Assembly (NCBI GenBank): GCA_020536535.1
Contig: JAHLWZ010000277.1
Coordinates: forward strand, 6,982 to 70,981
Direction: 5' to 3'
Source: Pelomyxa schiedti
Lineage: Eukaryota; Evosea; Pelobiontida; Pelomyxidae
Length of the DNA: 64,000 nucleotides
Below the pieces are notes generated by a model that saw only the letters and a list, made by a program, of their open reading frames with translations, ran no database searches and was not told the DNA's origin. The position numbers and the translations under genes were made by a program. Below, piece after piece: positions 1 to 11,034 of this stretch. The stretch's first letter is position 1, and the number at the start of each line of letters is the position of its first letter.

Positions 1-37
1 CGGCGTTCGGTTCCCGCCGCGGCCGGCTTCGGCTAAC

Positions 38-3000
38 ATGGGCTGCCCTCCTCTCATAACTGCGCAGGGGAGCCTCTCCATGGAGAGCTACACGCAGGAC
101 CACTCTTACACCACTGATGACTTGGCTTATGGGAATGTCAACGTTTCTGCTTCTTCTACTCACCCAATTTCACCACCACCAAAAGTTGCTCACAATCCTC
201 CCCCTCCTGTGGCAAATATACCACCCCCACCTAGTGCTACTAGTACCACAACTACCAATTCAGGCCCTCCTCCTGAGCCACCTGTTTCTGTAAGTGCTCA
301 AAAGACTGACACAGCTTCTTGTGGAATTCCCCCACCTTCCACAACTCCTCCTCCCTTGGCTGCAGTTACCCCTGTTCAGCCACCCCCAATTTCCGTTATC
401 GGCCCTCCACCAGTTGAAACAATAAGCCCTCCACCAACTACAATAATTGAACCTCCACCACAAGTTTCCTCGATCAATCCCCCATCAGTCGGTCCTCCTT
501 CACAGACCCCTGGAATCCCACCTCCTCCTGTTGCTGACATTAGGCCTCCTCCACCTGCTACAAGCCAGTGTGCACCACCAACCACGACTATACAGCCACC
601 CCCAGTCGCTACAATCAACCCTCCCCCACCAGTAGTGTCTAACACTATTCTTCCACCACCAGTATCTAGCGCAATAATTGGTCCCCCTCCACCGGTAAGC
701 GAACCTGTAATCAGACCTCCAGTGGTTGCACCTCCTTCATCACCAGTAGTTCAATCTGTGCCAGGAGCTACGCCACCCTCAATAGGACCTCCTCCAGTTC
801 CTCCTCCATCTATTGGACCGCCAAGTTCAGCACCTGCAGTTGCACCACCACCACAATCAACTCCACTCGGCCCACCCCCACCAGTAGCTCCACGTACAGT
901 CTCACCACCTTCTGCCCTGCCCCCTCCTGGCTCCCCACCACCAGGCTCCCTCCCGCCGCCTGGGCCCCCGCCACCTCTAGGACCTCCTGCAAATTCTAGT
1001 ACTGTTCTCAGCTCGGCATCAAGCATGGCGCCTACTACAAGCAACATTCCTGTGAGGCGGATAGCTCCTCCCCCAGTACAAATTCATTTTTACCTTAATG
1101 TAAGTAAATTTTCTGATGTAGAGCCCTGAGCAATTGGCGCTTATACAACAAAAAGTAGCAACTTTTTACAACCCTGTGTGTCCTTTGAAGGTGCCAACTT
1201 ATGTTAATCCTTCCCTCAGAACGACCCAAGAATACAACGCAGTCAACATATAATAAGGACCTGGCTACTGCGCAGAGCAAGAGGTTAATTTCTTTTCTTT
1301 TTTCAATGGACTCATCTTTGAAACAAGCCCAAGTCAATATTCCTGCAAGAAAAGCAGCATTCAAAAAATTAGTTTTTGCAGAAAGAGAACTTGTTCGCTT
1401 GTTGAAGCTTCTAGTTTTACATTATATTGTCCCTATTGAGCGAGGCGATGCAAGTGTATGAGCGAGAAACATTAATTTCTTGTTCTGATGTGCCACAAGG
1501 CCACAATAACTCAAACGGATATCACAAATCTGTGTGGGGAAGCAAGACAACTTCTAACCCTTCACACAAAAATTTTGAAGTGCTTTGATGATGTATATCC
1601 ATCTCAATATTTAAACAACCCACTTAATCATTCAGTTGGTTTCTAATTGGCCCTGTGTTGATGGTGTTGGGCGAGTTTTTTTGGACTCTGCGATAACCTC
1701 TGAATTAGCTGTGTATGGTAAGTAAGTATTTCATCTGACTTGCATATCTTACTCTTGGAATCAGGTTCCTATGTCGAACACTCTCTCGTGCATTCTGAGA
1801 CTTTAAAACGTCTCCAAACAACTGATCACATTTTTGCAGGGTGGGTTCAAGAGGTACTCTTCCATATTATTCACTTTAAATATGACCTAAAGCAGACCTT
1901 TCTCAATATGGGCGAGGACAAAGATTTTGGTGAATTACTTGCCTGCCCACTTAATCACATGAATGTCTATGCAAGTATCATGCGAGAGCTGATTTCCAAT
2001 ACTCCTGTCAGCAGTCCGGACTTCTCTACTCTCACTGAAGCAGAAGCATATTTGCAGCAAGCGTGCAACGTAACCCTAAGTTGACAGTGGTTTTTGTACT
2101 CACATGTGTAGGTCGTCACTGCTGCCAGGGAAAGGTCCACTAGTAAGAAGAGATATGTGGAAGCCGTATTGAAAGTCGGAGGCTTTCAACCGGTTGCTTT
2201 AAAAACTCTGCCCATACCTTTAACCCTGTATAGACAATTTTCCCTGAAGACTCCAGCCGGCAACTGGTTGCAGAATTCGATTTTTCGTTCATGAAGAACA
2301 AGAAGCCTACACCACTGTACGCACTCCTATCACTCACAGAGCCACTCACTCCATAAAGGCATGGCATTCTTTTCTCTGACCAACTTATTTTACTGTCATG
2401 CAAAAAAGACAAAAAGAAAGGCGATACCTTTAAGAGGAAGTTTGTTGTGAAAATGTCTGAAATAACAGAGCTTGCCAACGAGCCTGGAGGTAATTTAATT
2501 TCATTATTTCCCCCCTTCTCACGCCGCAAAGATTACTTATTGCCTTGCAGATCTCACATCTATGTCTGTTACCATCAACAAGAAAACCAAGTACATTTTT
2601 AAAATGAACACAAACAACACTCGCAATCTTGTTCTGGGTGCTTTGAGGGAACTCTATGATAAGCTCCATGTATGCTATCTTCATCTTTCTGAAATCACCA
2701 CTTATTGTACCTAGAGGAAACGATTTGGTGTGTCTCCACTGAGAGAAACTAAAAATACCAATTAATTGAACAGTTTTTGGATGTCTGCTCGATGAGTGCC
2801 TGCAAAGTGAGGAGAGAATGGAAATTGGTGTGCCCCTTGTTGTTGAACGTGGGCTCCTCCAGTTGGAACTAGGTGCCACCTCTTTCTTTCTTTTTTTTTG
2901 TTACCCAAAACCTAGATTTGGATATAGTTGGTATATTCCGAATTCCAGGCCAAACAAACGCTGTATCTAAACTTAAAAAGATGGTTCAAGGTAAAACCTA

Positions 3001-3578
3001 CACTCGAAATAAAACGAATTAAACAAAAACCCTCTAGATGATATCAACTTTAAATTCAAACCTGATGATGACCCCTTCACCGTGGGGTCCCTTGTGAAAA
3101 TGTATTTTAGGGAAATGACAGACCCTCTCATGCCCTTCTCAATGTATGAGAAATTTTTGGAGTTAAACACCATTACTGGTAAAAGCAACCTTCCCACTCA
3201 GATTTTTTTACAACAAAATTAACACAGAGAAGTCCGCATTCTTCGCCGCAGCTGTACCTTTACTTAATTCACTACCACCATCGAACAAGAAGCTCCTGAA
3301 GTATGTTTCAGAATTTGTTATGAGGCTTATTTCCCACTCGGCCGCCAACAAGATGGATGGTACTCCCCTGCCATTCAAATTTCATCCTTATTAACTTTTT
3401 TTTTTCCCTCTCTACTATCCTCACAACCTCAGCCAAAAATGCCTCTATTTGCCTTGCTCCAAATTTCCTGCGTCCCCAAGTTGAGACCATGGAATCTGCT
3501 CTAATGATGCCCAAGGTCAATCTCGTTATCACAAAATTCTTTGAGTGGTACCCAGAACTCAAGACCACTTTTTCCTAA
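38..3578 (+). CDS. RhoGEF-PH-RhoGAP protein with long proline-rich N-terminus
   Basis: A multidomain regulator of Rho-family GTPases that would both load GTP (DH domain) and speed its hydrolysis (RhoGAP), so it should act on actin at the membrane. The first exon (38 to about 1100) codes roughly 350 residues of PPP/GPPP repeats, likely ligands for SH3, WW or profilin. Exons at about 1345-2080 read as a DH domain (RELVRLLKLLVLHYIVPIE helix, then PLNHMNVYASIMREL). A PH domain follows at about 2113-2670. RhoGAP runs from about 2790 to the stop, with the arginine-finger context GIFRIPGQ (Arg codon 2939-2941) and a terminal NASICLAPNFLR block. At least ten introns are needed. The frame is open upstream to the window edge, so ATG 38 (MGC, a possible myristoylation context) may not be the true start. 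Domains are seen directly; the dual activity is inferred. Confidence 0.82.
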
Positions 3579-3646
3579 GTAATTCCGCCCTCGAACCTCC
3601 ACTAAGCTATGAAGAAGAAGAAAAACACAACCATTGTGAAACAAAT

Positions 3647-5644
3647 TCACAGTCGTTCTATGTCTACTTCTTCCATTTGTCCATTTTCTAGGATTTTCTT
3701 CCATGCCACAGGAACTCCATTGCTTTTGAGCTTTTTGGCTAGTGCTATGATAACTGGTGGAACACAGGGGTCGAACAGAGCCAGTACAACTTTGTTCAGC
3801 TTACAGGCTGGGTGCCGTGTCACTTGCATGTGAGCATCAAAGATGGCTTGGCATATCTCCGGTATTGGGTTACCAAAGACTCCTGGAATTGGGTGTGAGA
3901 TAGAGAATGGAAAAAGAATGGGTTTGCTCTTTACCTCCCCCAATAAGTGTCAGGAAAAGACTGGGGGCTTCTCTTACTGCAGCTGCCAGATAGGACCCCT
4001 GATAAGCAGCATCTAACAGGAATCTGCGTTTCTTCTCCGACTCAGTGTGCTTCCGGTTTCGAGCTCCCGACATGCCTTGACCACAGTTCATGGCTGCATT
4101 AAATTTCAGTTTCGAAAAGACGTGATGAGGTTAATATAAACCTGCACAAAACACTTGATCCACAGTGTGCTTGGACGGTACAACTGTAAAGTGGTCCCAG
4201 TCAGGACAACCACCGAAAACAACCTAAAACCATTACAATATATCGAAATAGAGGAGAGAAAACCTGACAGTCCGTGTGAAGGCCAATCTTAGTACTATTG
4301 AGCAGGTCTCCTTGTTCTGCAGGGCCAGGGAAATTTGTGGGTTCCTCACTGGAGAAATTGACATGTTGCACGGGAAAGATGAATTGTACCTGAGGATCAC
4401 ATAACCATTTCTAACGGGAAAGTGCTGTTTAATATTTTCGAGAAATTCGATCTGATCAAGGAAGAAAGGTGATCAGTAGATGAGAGTGAAAAACAAAGCA
4501 CACTTGTTTTTCCCTTGTTTGTCTCCAAGAAGATGGCGGCTTGAAGGGATCGTAAAATGCGGCATGGACCTGCCTCCTGTGAAAATAGAAGAGAGGGAGG
4601 AATAGATTACTCTCGCAATCGCAGCGGCAGCAGCAGATACAGATGCTGCAGGGCCCTGTGTGCGATCCCTTTTTTCAATTTGTTTCTTGTCAGGGGAAAA
4701 AAGAAAAAAGGAGGTTGTGGAATACGAAATGTAGTCCTCCGTGAAAGAAGAAGCATCTGGTGCACGAGACTCTGACGGTGATTCAACGCCATTGAAATTT
4801 GAAGCAACTTGGAATACAGCACGCTCATTTTCTTTGAGACCTTGGATATAGGCCACATCAACATATTTGGAAGCAGTCTATTCGATGCATGAGCTTTATA
4901 GTGTTACTGTGATGCAATATTTGACGCACTTCATAATCTCTTGTCCGTATTTCGAACATGCAAGGGGCTTTTGGTAGGGCATCAGAAACAGTTTTACTGT
5001 CCAACTTTTCCCGCAACGTGCCAAGGGTAATAGGCTCAAATTTTCCTGCCCTAAACAGGTTTCTCGTTTTGACGTTCTGCACAACTAAGTCTGCATTTCC
5101 AATGTTATGGGGTCTCAACGTGACCAAAAACAAAAAAAAAAAAAAAAAAAAACAGAAAAACAAAAGCAAAAACAAAAACGCAAACAAAAAACTCAACACA
5201 CTTCCATCTCCAGCATCGAGGAAGGGGCAGGAGCAAGGGTTGCTGTCCACCAACTTCCTCATCGCTCCCTCGTACATCCCCGTTATGGCCTTGAACCACT
5301 CATACATGGACACCAAGGCAGGGAGCTCGGGAACGGCCTCCCCCTCGCCCACCGCCTGCGACAACACTCGCGCGTAGCTGCATCGCGTCTCCGCGACAGC
5401 AACAGCCGTGCACGTGTTTTCAGCGCCACCAGTAGTACTTGTGGTTGTTGTGGTTGTGGTCTCCGCTCCAGTCGTAGATGTGGCCATCAAGTCGCCGATC
5501 CAAACTCCCAAGTGATCACAGACTTTTCTCGCTTGTGTTTCGAGTGATGGGACATTTCCAGTGAGGGATATGACCAGGTGAACAACCTTGTAAGAGTGGT
5601 GGTCTGGGAGAGGGTTGTGGGCTGAATAGTGTTGTTGTCCTCAT
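3647..5644 (-). CDS. Conserved protein with macro-domain-like C-terminal motif
   Basis: Spliced reading on the minus strand from ATG 5644. A first intron at about 5587-5533 joins a short exon to QARKVCDHLGVWIGDL, then come a poly-Thr stretch, a poly-T intron near 5210-5095 and at least five more introns. Motifs in order: AVFQVASNFN, DRTQGPAASVSAAAA, EEPTNFPG, GLHTDCQVVFGGCPDW, VDQVFCAAMN, AAYQGSYLAAAV, LFLTLIGGGVFGNP and PEICQAIFDAH. I recall this motif order from an uncharacterised family shared by bacteria, protists and large DNA viruses. The GGGVFGN loop followed by a helix resembles the ADP-ribose-binding region of macro domains, but function is inference. Convergent with the RhoGEF-RhoGAP gene, 68 bp between stops. 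The start is the least certain part: another frame without an ATG is open to about 5640. Confidence 0.68.
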
Positions 5645-6404
5645 GTGTGTTATCACAACTTTGACTATTTACACGATACAGAGGGGTTTATAAGGTGGGT
5701 TGGTTGGCTGGTGTCTGTTAGCTTGAACTCACAGGTTCCCATGAATGGCCAAAATTAGTTAGCCAACTTGCACCCAGTAATCACACCAAGATTCCCTTAG
5801 AGCAGGCATAGCAAAAGTCGCCAGGGTTTTTAATCCATGGGGCACTCATCACCATCACGGCACAAAAATCGACAACCTGTTTTCCTATAAAAGGTGATCT
5901 AGGAGGCTAACACAAGTTTAAGTTTACTGCAAAAGCAAGTTTTTCAGGACACTTTTAGAGTTTGTTTACTGGTTTGAGTTGGTTGTATCCCCCCATAAGA
6001 GGGTTGAGGCATTCCACAGAGTGAGTGTTTTCACAGCATCCCAAGGACCACTTCCTAGAATCGAATGATTTTTGTTCATAGATAGTTTTTTTGGACCTTT
6101 CCAGAATGTGCCGTAATGAACAACAACAACAGGTCAGCAATTTGATTTTTTTTTTTTGCACTGACCTGCTCATGGGGTTTGGGTTCGTTTTTTTCTTTGA
6201 ATAATGGGAGAAGAACCTCCAGATTGGGTGAAGTTGACAACAACGAGATGTGATCCAGAACTGCTTCACAGGAGGGAGGAGCAGGAGCCCCAGCCTCTGT
6301 CAAGTGAGTCTTGTTGAATTTTTGGTTTTCTTTGAGTGCTGGATCTGATGTGTTTTTGTAGTTGTAAGACACAAATAGATGAAAGCATAAGAGACCCTCA
6401 GAAA
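5645..6404. other. No convincing gene in this stretch
   Basis: About 760 bp upstream of the macro-like gene. It holds a TATA-like TATAAAA at 5886-5892 and, on the minus strand near 6300-6190, an open segment (AVLDHISLLSTSPNLEVLLP) that could be an exon, but I cannot join it to a recognisable protein. Confidence 0.4.
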
Positions 6405-6489
6405 CCCCTTCTCTGTTGATTGCAGTTCTGTGCCTCTGTTAACTCACTAAAGAAACAGAGGCACAGAACTGCAATCAACAAAGAAGGGG
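6405..6489. repeat. Inverted repeat, 36 bp arms, 13 bp loop
   Basis: Left arm 6405-6440 and right arm 6454-6489 are reverse complements with one mismatch; the inner 27 bp (6414-6440 and 6454-6480) match perfectly around loop 6441-6453. It would form a stable hairpin. It could be the remnant of a small foldback element, or a structured RNA if transcribed. No coding function seen. Confidence 0.85.
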
Positions 6490-6744
6490 AAGTTTCGACA
6501 CCTGGGGTGAAGATGGACAATGACAATTGGCTGAATAAAACACCAGACCACTGATCCTGAGCTATGATAACGAAAATGACAGTGTTCTGGTCTGTTGATT
6601 ATTACCTGCATCCCAATGGCCACATCCCCCAGAGCACAAATATAATGACTGGCCTTCTCTAGAGAAGGATGTAGTTGGCAAAGTGGCATCTTCCTTTGGT
6701 CAGTGGGGAGTTACAAATAGGATCACAGATTGGATTTCCACACA

Positions 6745-7056
6745 GATGAGGATTTGAAAAAGTGTCTTTTGGAGATGATGATTGGAGCTATGAGGCACGA
6801 AACTGACAGGGCAGTGGAGGCTGGAAAAGATTTCTTTTCTACTTGGAAAGACTTTGTGCATGGTGAACGGTTCCCTGCCGGTGTGCTCATAGCTTGTTGT
6901 GCTTCCAACAACTACCGCATGTTCCAATGGATCTGGGCCCAAGATGAAGCCAAGACCCAGATGAAAGCATTCTCATTCACCCTTCTAACAATGGCTCTGC
7001 TCATGCCAGAAGCAAAGCACAGTCCTAAGCATTCTGAAGATTACTTACAATCATAA
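6745..7056 (+). pseudogene. Possible gene fragment, unknown family
   Basis: An open stretch of about 100 codons with protein-like composition (for example AGVLIACCASNNYRMFQWIW, loosely ankyrin-like). It lacks a clear ATG context, splice partners or a recognisable domain. Its last third is the left arm of the 6965-7171 inverted repeat, so the end of the frame has been copied in reverse orientation just downstream. Most likely a decayed piece of a multigene family; a short real gene cannot be excluded. Confidence 0.3.
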
Positions 7057-7171
7057 TTTGGTTCTGGTTGCTGGTGCCACCTAATTTGGAAGTAATCTTC
7101 AGAATGCTTGTGGTAGTGCTGTGCTTCTAGCATGAGCAGAGCCATTGTTAGAAGGGTGAATGAGAATGCTT
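6965..7171. repeat. Long inverted repeat, 82 bp arms, 43 bp loop
   Basis: Left arm 6965-7046 and right arm 7090-7171 are reverse complements with only a handful of mismatches, separated by 7047-7089. The arms start and end with the same short element (AAGCATTCT / TAATCTTCAGAATGCTT). A transcript in either direction would fold into a long near-perfect hairpin. Confidence 0.85.
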
Positions 7172-7179
7172 ATGCCAGT

Positions 7180-7713
7180 GCTTTGCTGACTTCCACTCAC
7201 CTCCAAAAAAAACACAAACATCGCCAACCCTGTTTTTGACGGATCGAAAGTGAATTGTGGGAAGTTATAAAAAACCCCGCTTTTTTTTCGTTTTTCGAAA
7301 CGGGTGGCCGGTTGCTGGTGGGAGGACCGAGAACAAACAGCTTCGAGCAGTTTCGAAGGGGGTTGTTTGTTTACAGAGAGGGCCGCGAAAAAGGGAAAAC
7401 CTCGACCGGCAGGGGGGGGTGGGGGCCACAGGGTGTTTTTCTGCGCTGTCCCTGTTGTTGTTATTCAGTCAGCCTCAGTGTCACTGTTCCTTTTTTTTTT
7501 TTTTGGGTATCTGTTTTGGTGGGTGCCTTCTTCTTTGCTTCTCTCATTTTGTTTTTCATTCTCACTTGAACCAGTGTGATTCCTTCACACAAAGCGTACC
7601 AAACGTACGTGATGCTTTCTAGTTCTTTTTGCAAGTATGGGGCATCCTTCTGGACACAGGGTTTTGCAGGTTCGAAAGTGAATTATTCTGTTTGCACAGA
7701 TCATCAGTTGACT
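7180..7713. other. No convincing gene in this stretch
   Basis: Contains a G-rich patch near 7411-7424 and a poly-T tract near 7491-7504. Open frames at 7255-7622 lack conserved sequence and look like chance. Confidence 0.4.
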
Positions 7714-8560
7714 CTAAAATGGGTTGGGTGGGTACACCCTCCTTCCTTTATTCGTTCTGCCCAGTTGATATACATCACAAGTAAGTCTTCCAAATTGGCA
7801 TTGCCAGTTCAATGAACCCACTGCCGGTACCTGTGCCATCTTGGCCAAATCGCGCCTCGTAGCCACCGCTGAGTTTGTCACATCATCATCATCCTGGAAG
7901 GGAAATGCGCAGTCACCCTGACTTCATGCTTAGGCTTCTTTTCCTCAGCTGACTGAATCTTACTTCTTCTTTGGGCAATCTTTTCTGACAAGTGCCCGAT
8001 TTTTTTCCCATTGGCAGTTGTAGTGTAGCATCAGCATCAGGTTGAGTGGCATGAAATGCGGACCACTTTTTATTTTACTTTCTTCTTCTCCGGCGGTTCT
8101 TCACACTTCTCGTTACACTCTCCTTATTCCTCGCACATAGAGGTCTTCTCCCAAACGCTCAGCCGGTTGTAATAACCTCTTCCTTGAACTCTATCTATTC
8201 TCAAGCTCTTCTTGGACTGGAGGGCCTCTGAGCCCTTCGAGAAAAACAACTACTCAACACATAGGCATTGGCTCGCTGTACTATCACGCCAGGTGAATTC
8301 CTGTCCTCCTGTCTGTCTCTTTTTTTTTTTTGTTTTGCCCACATGATATGTAGGTCTACTCTTGACACGGGTGTGCGAATGCTTCCTCTTCCTTACTCTG
8401 AACTTGTGTGGATCCAGAAGATCATTGCTGGCCCACGACATTCGTTCTCCTTTCTTCTCCATCCAACAAGAAAATATTACTCAGCAAATTTGACTTGCGG
8501 AACTTGTCATTATTTTCGTATGTACTCAAGGCTTTTCCCAGGCGCCACCCACCTTTAATT
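7714..8560 (-). CDS. Possible small basic protein gene, unrecognised
   Basis: Minus-strand segments that can be joined by short GT-AG introns have coding character: a Lys/Arg/His-rich piece (LLDPHKFRVRKRKHSHTR) near 8440-8350, a piece ALQSKKSLRIDRVQGR near 8230-8190, a Lys/Glu-rich piece (KIGHLSEKIAQRRSKIQSAE) near 8000-7930, and after a roughly 29 bp intron an acidic start DDDDVTNSAVATRRDLAKM running to TAG 7716-7714. I compared it mentally with basic ribosomal proteins (eL24, eS6, eS24, eL15) and found no match. Start and splicing are undetermined. It may be a real gene or a coincidence. Confidence 0.25.
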
Positions 8561-8663
8561 TGCTTTCAGTGCCTTCTTCTTCTTCTTCTTCTTCACAGCA
8601 CCGTTTTCCCGACCAATGGGAAAAACCTGCTTTGTTTTCATTGCCTGCCAAGGTAAACAGACG

Positions 8664-8679
8664 ACCCCCCCCCCCCCCC
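8664..8679. repeat. Homopolymeric C tract
   Basis: A run of about 15-16 C residues in non-coding sequence, unusual in a window where homopolymers are otherwise almost all A or T. Its length may be unreliable because such runs are prone to sequencing error. Confidence 0.7.
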
Positions 8680-8825
8680 ATCGACGAGCATTCTCCTTAA
8701 CAGTGAACTTTAGGCAAACGGAACAGAGAACAGAATCATGATTACGAGCGGCTGAATCTGATGAACACGAACCGGAACTACTAGATATGATTTGGAGCTA
8801 GATTTTCTGAACGAAAGACTGACCG

Positions 8826-9440
8826 ATGACTCCGAACTTAGAACAAAACATCCGCGTTCTGAACTACTTCTTGCTCTTCATTCAGTGTCCCAGTTCTCCT
8901 ATTGTCCAGTTAAGCGGGGCTGAGCAACCCTCCCACACACCCAAAACCAGGGTAGACTTTAGGGTGTGTGCACTTTTCTACAGCACTACTGTGGGGCATC
9001 TCCCTGTTCCAAAATATGGCCAGGTACTGCCAATCATCTATTATCTTGTTGCTATTCATACCAGTTTAGATCGAAGTCATTGTGGTCATAGGAGTTGTGC
9101 AGCCTGGGCCTTTTCTAGACGGAAGCGTGGGAGATATTGGAGCCATAGCTTTTTTTCTTTGAAAGACCCACTGGAAAAGGAAGAGAAAGTTCGGTTTTAT
9201 AATCATGTGTTACCTTGTCATCCCCACATCCTGGTAACTTTAACATTCTCCACGATGTTTACTCACTTTTCCTTAGGCGCTAACAGTGTTGTGGTATTAG
9301 ATAATATGCCCCAACAAACATCAGAGATTGCTTCTGCAATATCAGCAGCTGGAAGCTTTATTGCATGGAATCCCCCACAGTCCCCAGACCTAAATTTACT
9401 TGAGAAGTTCTGTGATGTGGTTTCAAGTCGAATCACATAG
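8826..9440 (+). mobile_element. Decayed Tc1/mariner-like DDE transposase fragment
   Basis: The 204-codon frame ends with two hallmarks of the DDE_3 (Tc1/mariner/IS630) catalytic core: VVVLDNMPQQT, matching the strand carrying the second Asp (normally DNA..H), and AWNPPQSPDLNLLEKF, matching the PPYSPDLNPIE block that carries the last acidic residue. An upstream WAFSRRKRGRYW recalls the mid-core Trp-Gly region, but the first catalytic Asp block is not clear. The N-terminal helix-turn-helix domain is absent or unrecognisable and I found no terminal inverted repeats. It lies in the gene-poor stretch just before the GTPase gene. Probably inactive. Confidence 0.6.
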
Positions 9441-9648
9441 TTTTGCACTTGGAATTAGTGACAGGTTTTATTTAATTCTATTTCATTCAGGATATCCCTG
9501 TGAAAGTGCCTCTGCTCTCCACATAATCTTCTTTTTCTCTTCGAATAAGCCGAGACCACGTCTGGGTGCACGCAAAACATCTTTTTAAGGAAACTTTCCC
9601 TCATGTTCGTATGACTCATTGGCACAGTACCAACTTGGGGAGTTGGCA

Positions 9649-11034
9649 ATGCAACATTACACCCATAGTCTTGTTGGCAACAAAAGCATGGTCAGCGTCA
9701 CCACCGAAAAACACGGCGGTACGCAATATTTTACACCCGACAAAACGGATGCTGAAAGGGCATCAGAACGGTCAGCGGCCCAGGAGAGGGCCAGACAAGA
9801 AGAACTGAGGGCACAAAAAGAAGTCGAGGAGGCTGCAAAGAACGTCGCTGCCAATGCCCAAAATACAGCGATTCTCAAACTAGAGGCTGAACTGGTTGAT
9901 TTAAGAAACAAAGCAGTGCATTACCGACCTGGTGACTTCCACTTCCCCGGCTACATACCACAGGGGATTTTGCCAAACATAAGGATGGCTGTTGTGGGAC
10001 AGACAGGTTCGGGGAAAAGTTGCCTGATCAATACAACTGGCAGAGCGTAAGTTTTCCCTGTCACGCCTGGTTGCTTTTCTAATGACAAAATAGCGTATCA
10101 GGGAAAGATCTAACCCGAATTCCTGCAGGAGAAGGAATAGTCTCTCTTGAATATATCTTCACCGAGTATGGATTCGTTTACGTGGATATCAGGGGTTTCT
10201 TCCAGAACTCAGCTTCAGACTCTCTGGAGTTTATAAGGATTGTTGATGGTGACACAAAGGTGTGAAATGCATTGATGGTGTCGCCTTCTGATCACATTTA
10301 GCATGGTCAACGTATAGATAGAGCTGCTATCACCGGCCCACAACCAGTGTCTGTCGTAAAAACAGGAAATGATTTGAAAGACAGAGTACATGGAGTAATA
10401 TTTGTAGTTAAGGCCAATGATCCCAGGCTCAACACTGGAGCATATCAAGCAGCTCTAAAGTTCCCGCGTGACCACTGCCGCGAACTGGAGATATCACCAA
10501 TAACAGTGGTGACACACGAAGACCAACTTCCAAATGAAGAAGCAAAAATAGCAGCCCGAGAATTTGCCTCCTCTTGCACAGGAAGTTCACTGGACCACAC
10601 TTTCCTTATTGCAAACTATACACGCGGACGCAAAGAGCGGTCGTTGCTTACTGAGCTTGCAGCACTCCAGGTAATATTCCCTTGTTCCGGCAACATCACA
10701 AATACACCATAGATTCTCAGGTACGCCTTAACAATGGCCGAGACTCACGTTAATATTTACTTGGCACGTCAAGCTTTGGCTAGTCCCCTCCCAACAAGTG
10801 CACCTGCATCTGCAGTAGCATCCACACAAACATTCAAAGATTTGATGGTGCCTCTTGAGCCACGTTTCCAGTGCAAGTGTGAAACACACTACTTCTCAGA
10901 CGAGGTTCACTCCCAGTTACCATCTCATTCTTTGCGCTAACATTCTTCTTTAGCAGGGCTGCGAGTATGACCTTGACGACCCTGTGGGTGGTGTTGGTGA
11001 TGTAGTGTACTTGCACGCATACGAAGATGAATAA
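9649..11034 (+). CDS. P-loop GTPase with N-terminal coiled coil, AIG1/septin-like class
   Basis: ATG 9649 follows an in-frame stop at 9586. An N-terminal Glu/Arg-rich helix (AQERARQEELRAQKEVEEAA) leads to the nucleotide site. G1 is VVGQTGSGKS just before intron 1 (10048 to about 10094), G3 is YVDIRGF, the G4-like element is VVTHEDQ and the G5-like element is IANYT. Five exons join in frame. The third junction uses the acceptor before ILRYALTMAETHVNIY and the last joins HYFSDE to GCEYDLDDP, ending at TAA 11032-11034. AATAAA at 11030-11035 overlaps the stop and probably serves as the polyadenylation signal. THED in place of NKxD is typical of AIG1/GIMAP- and septin-like TRAFAC GTPases. Family assignment below that level is inference; substrate unknown. 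Confidence 0.72.

Noticed and set aside
376-1047. Gly/Val-rich minus-strand frames
   Set aside because: Reverse image of the proline-rich exon; the repeats create open frames on both strands.
7255-7622. Overlapping plus frames of 91-121 codons
   Set aside because: Low-complexity Phe/Val-rich translations of T- and G-rich DNA with no conserved motif or splice support.
7714-8560. Ribosomal protein gene (eL24, eS6, eS24, eL15)
   Set aside because: Only basic composition is shared; no conserved block of these families could be aligned.
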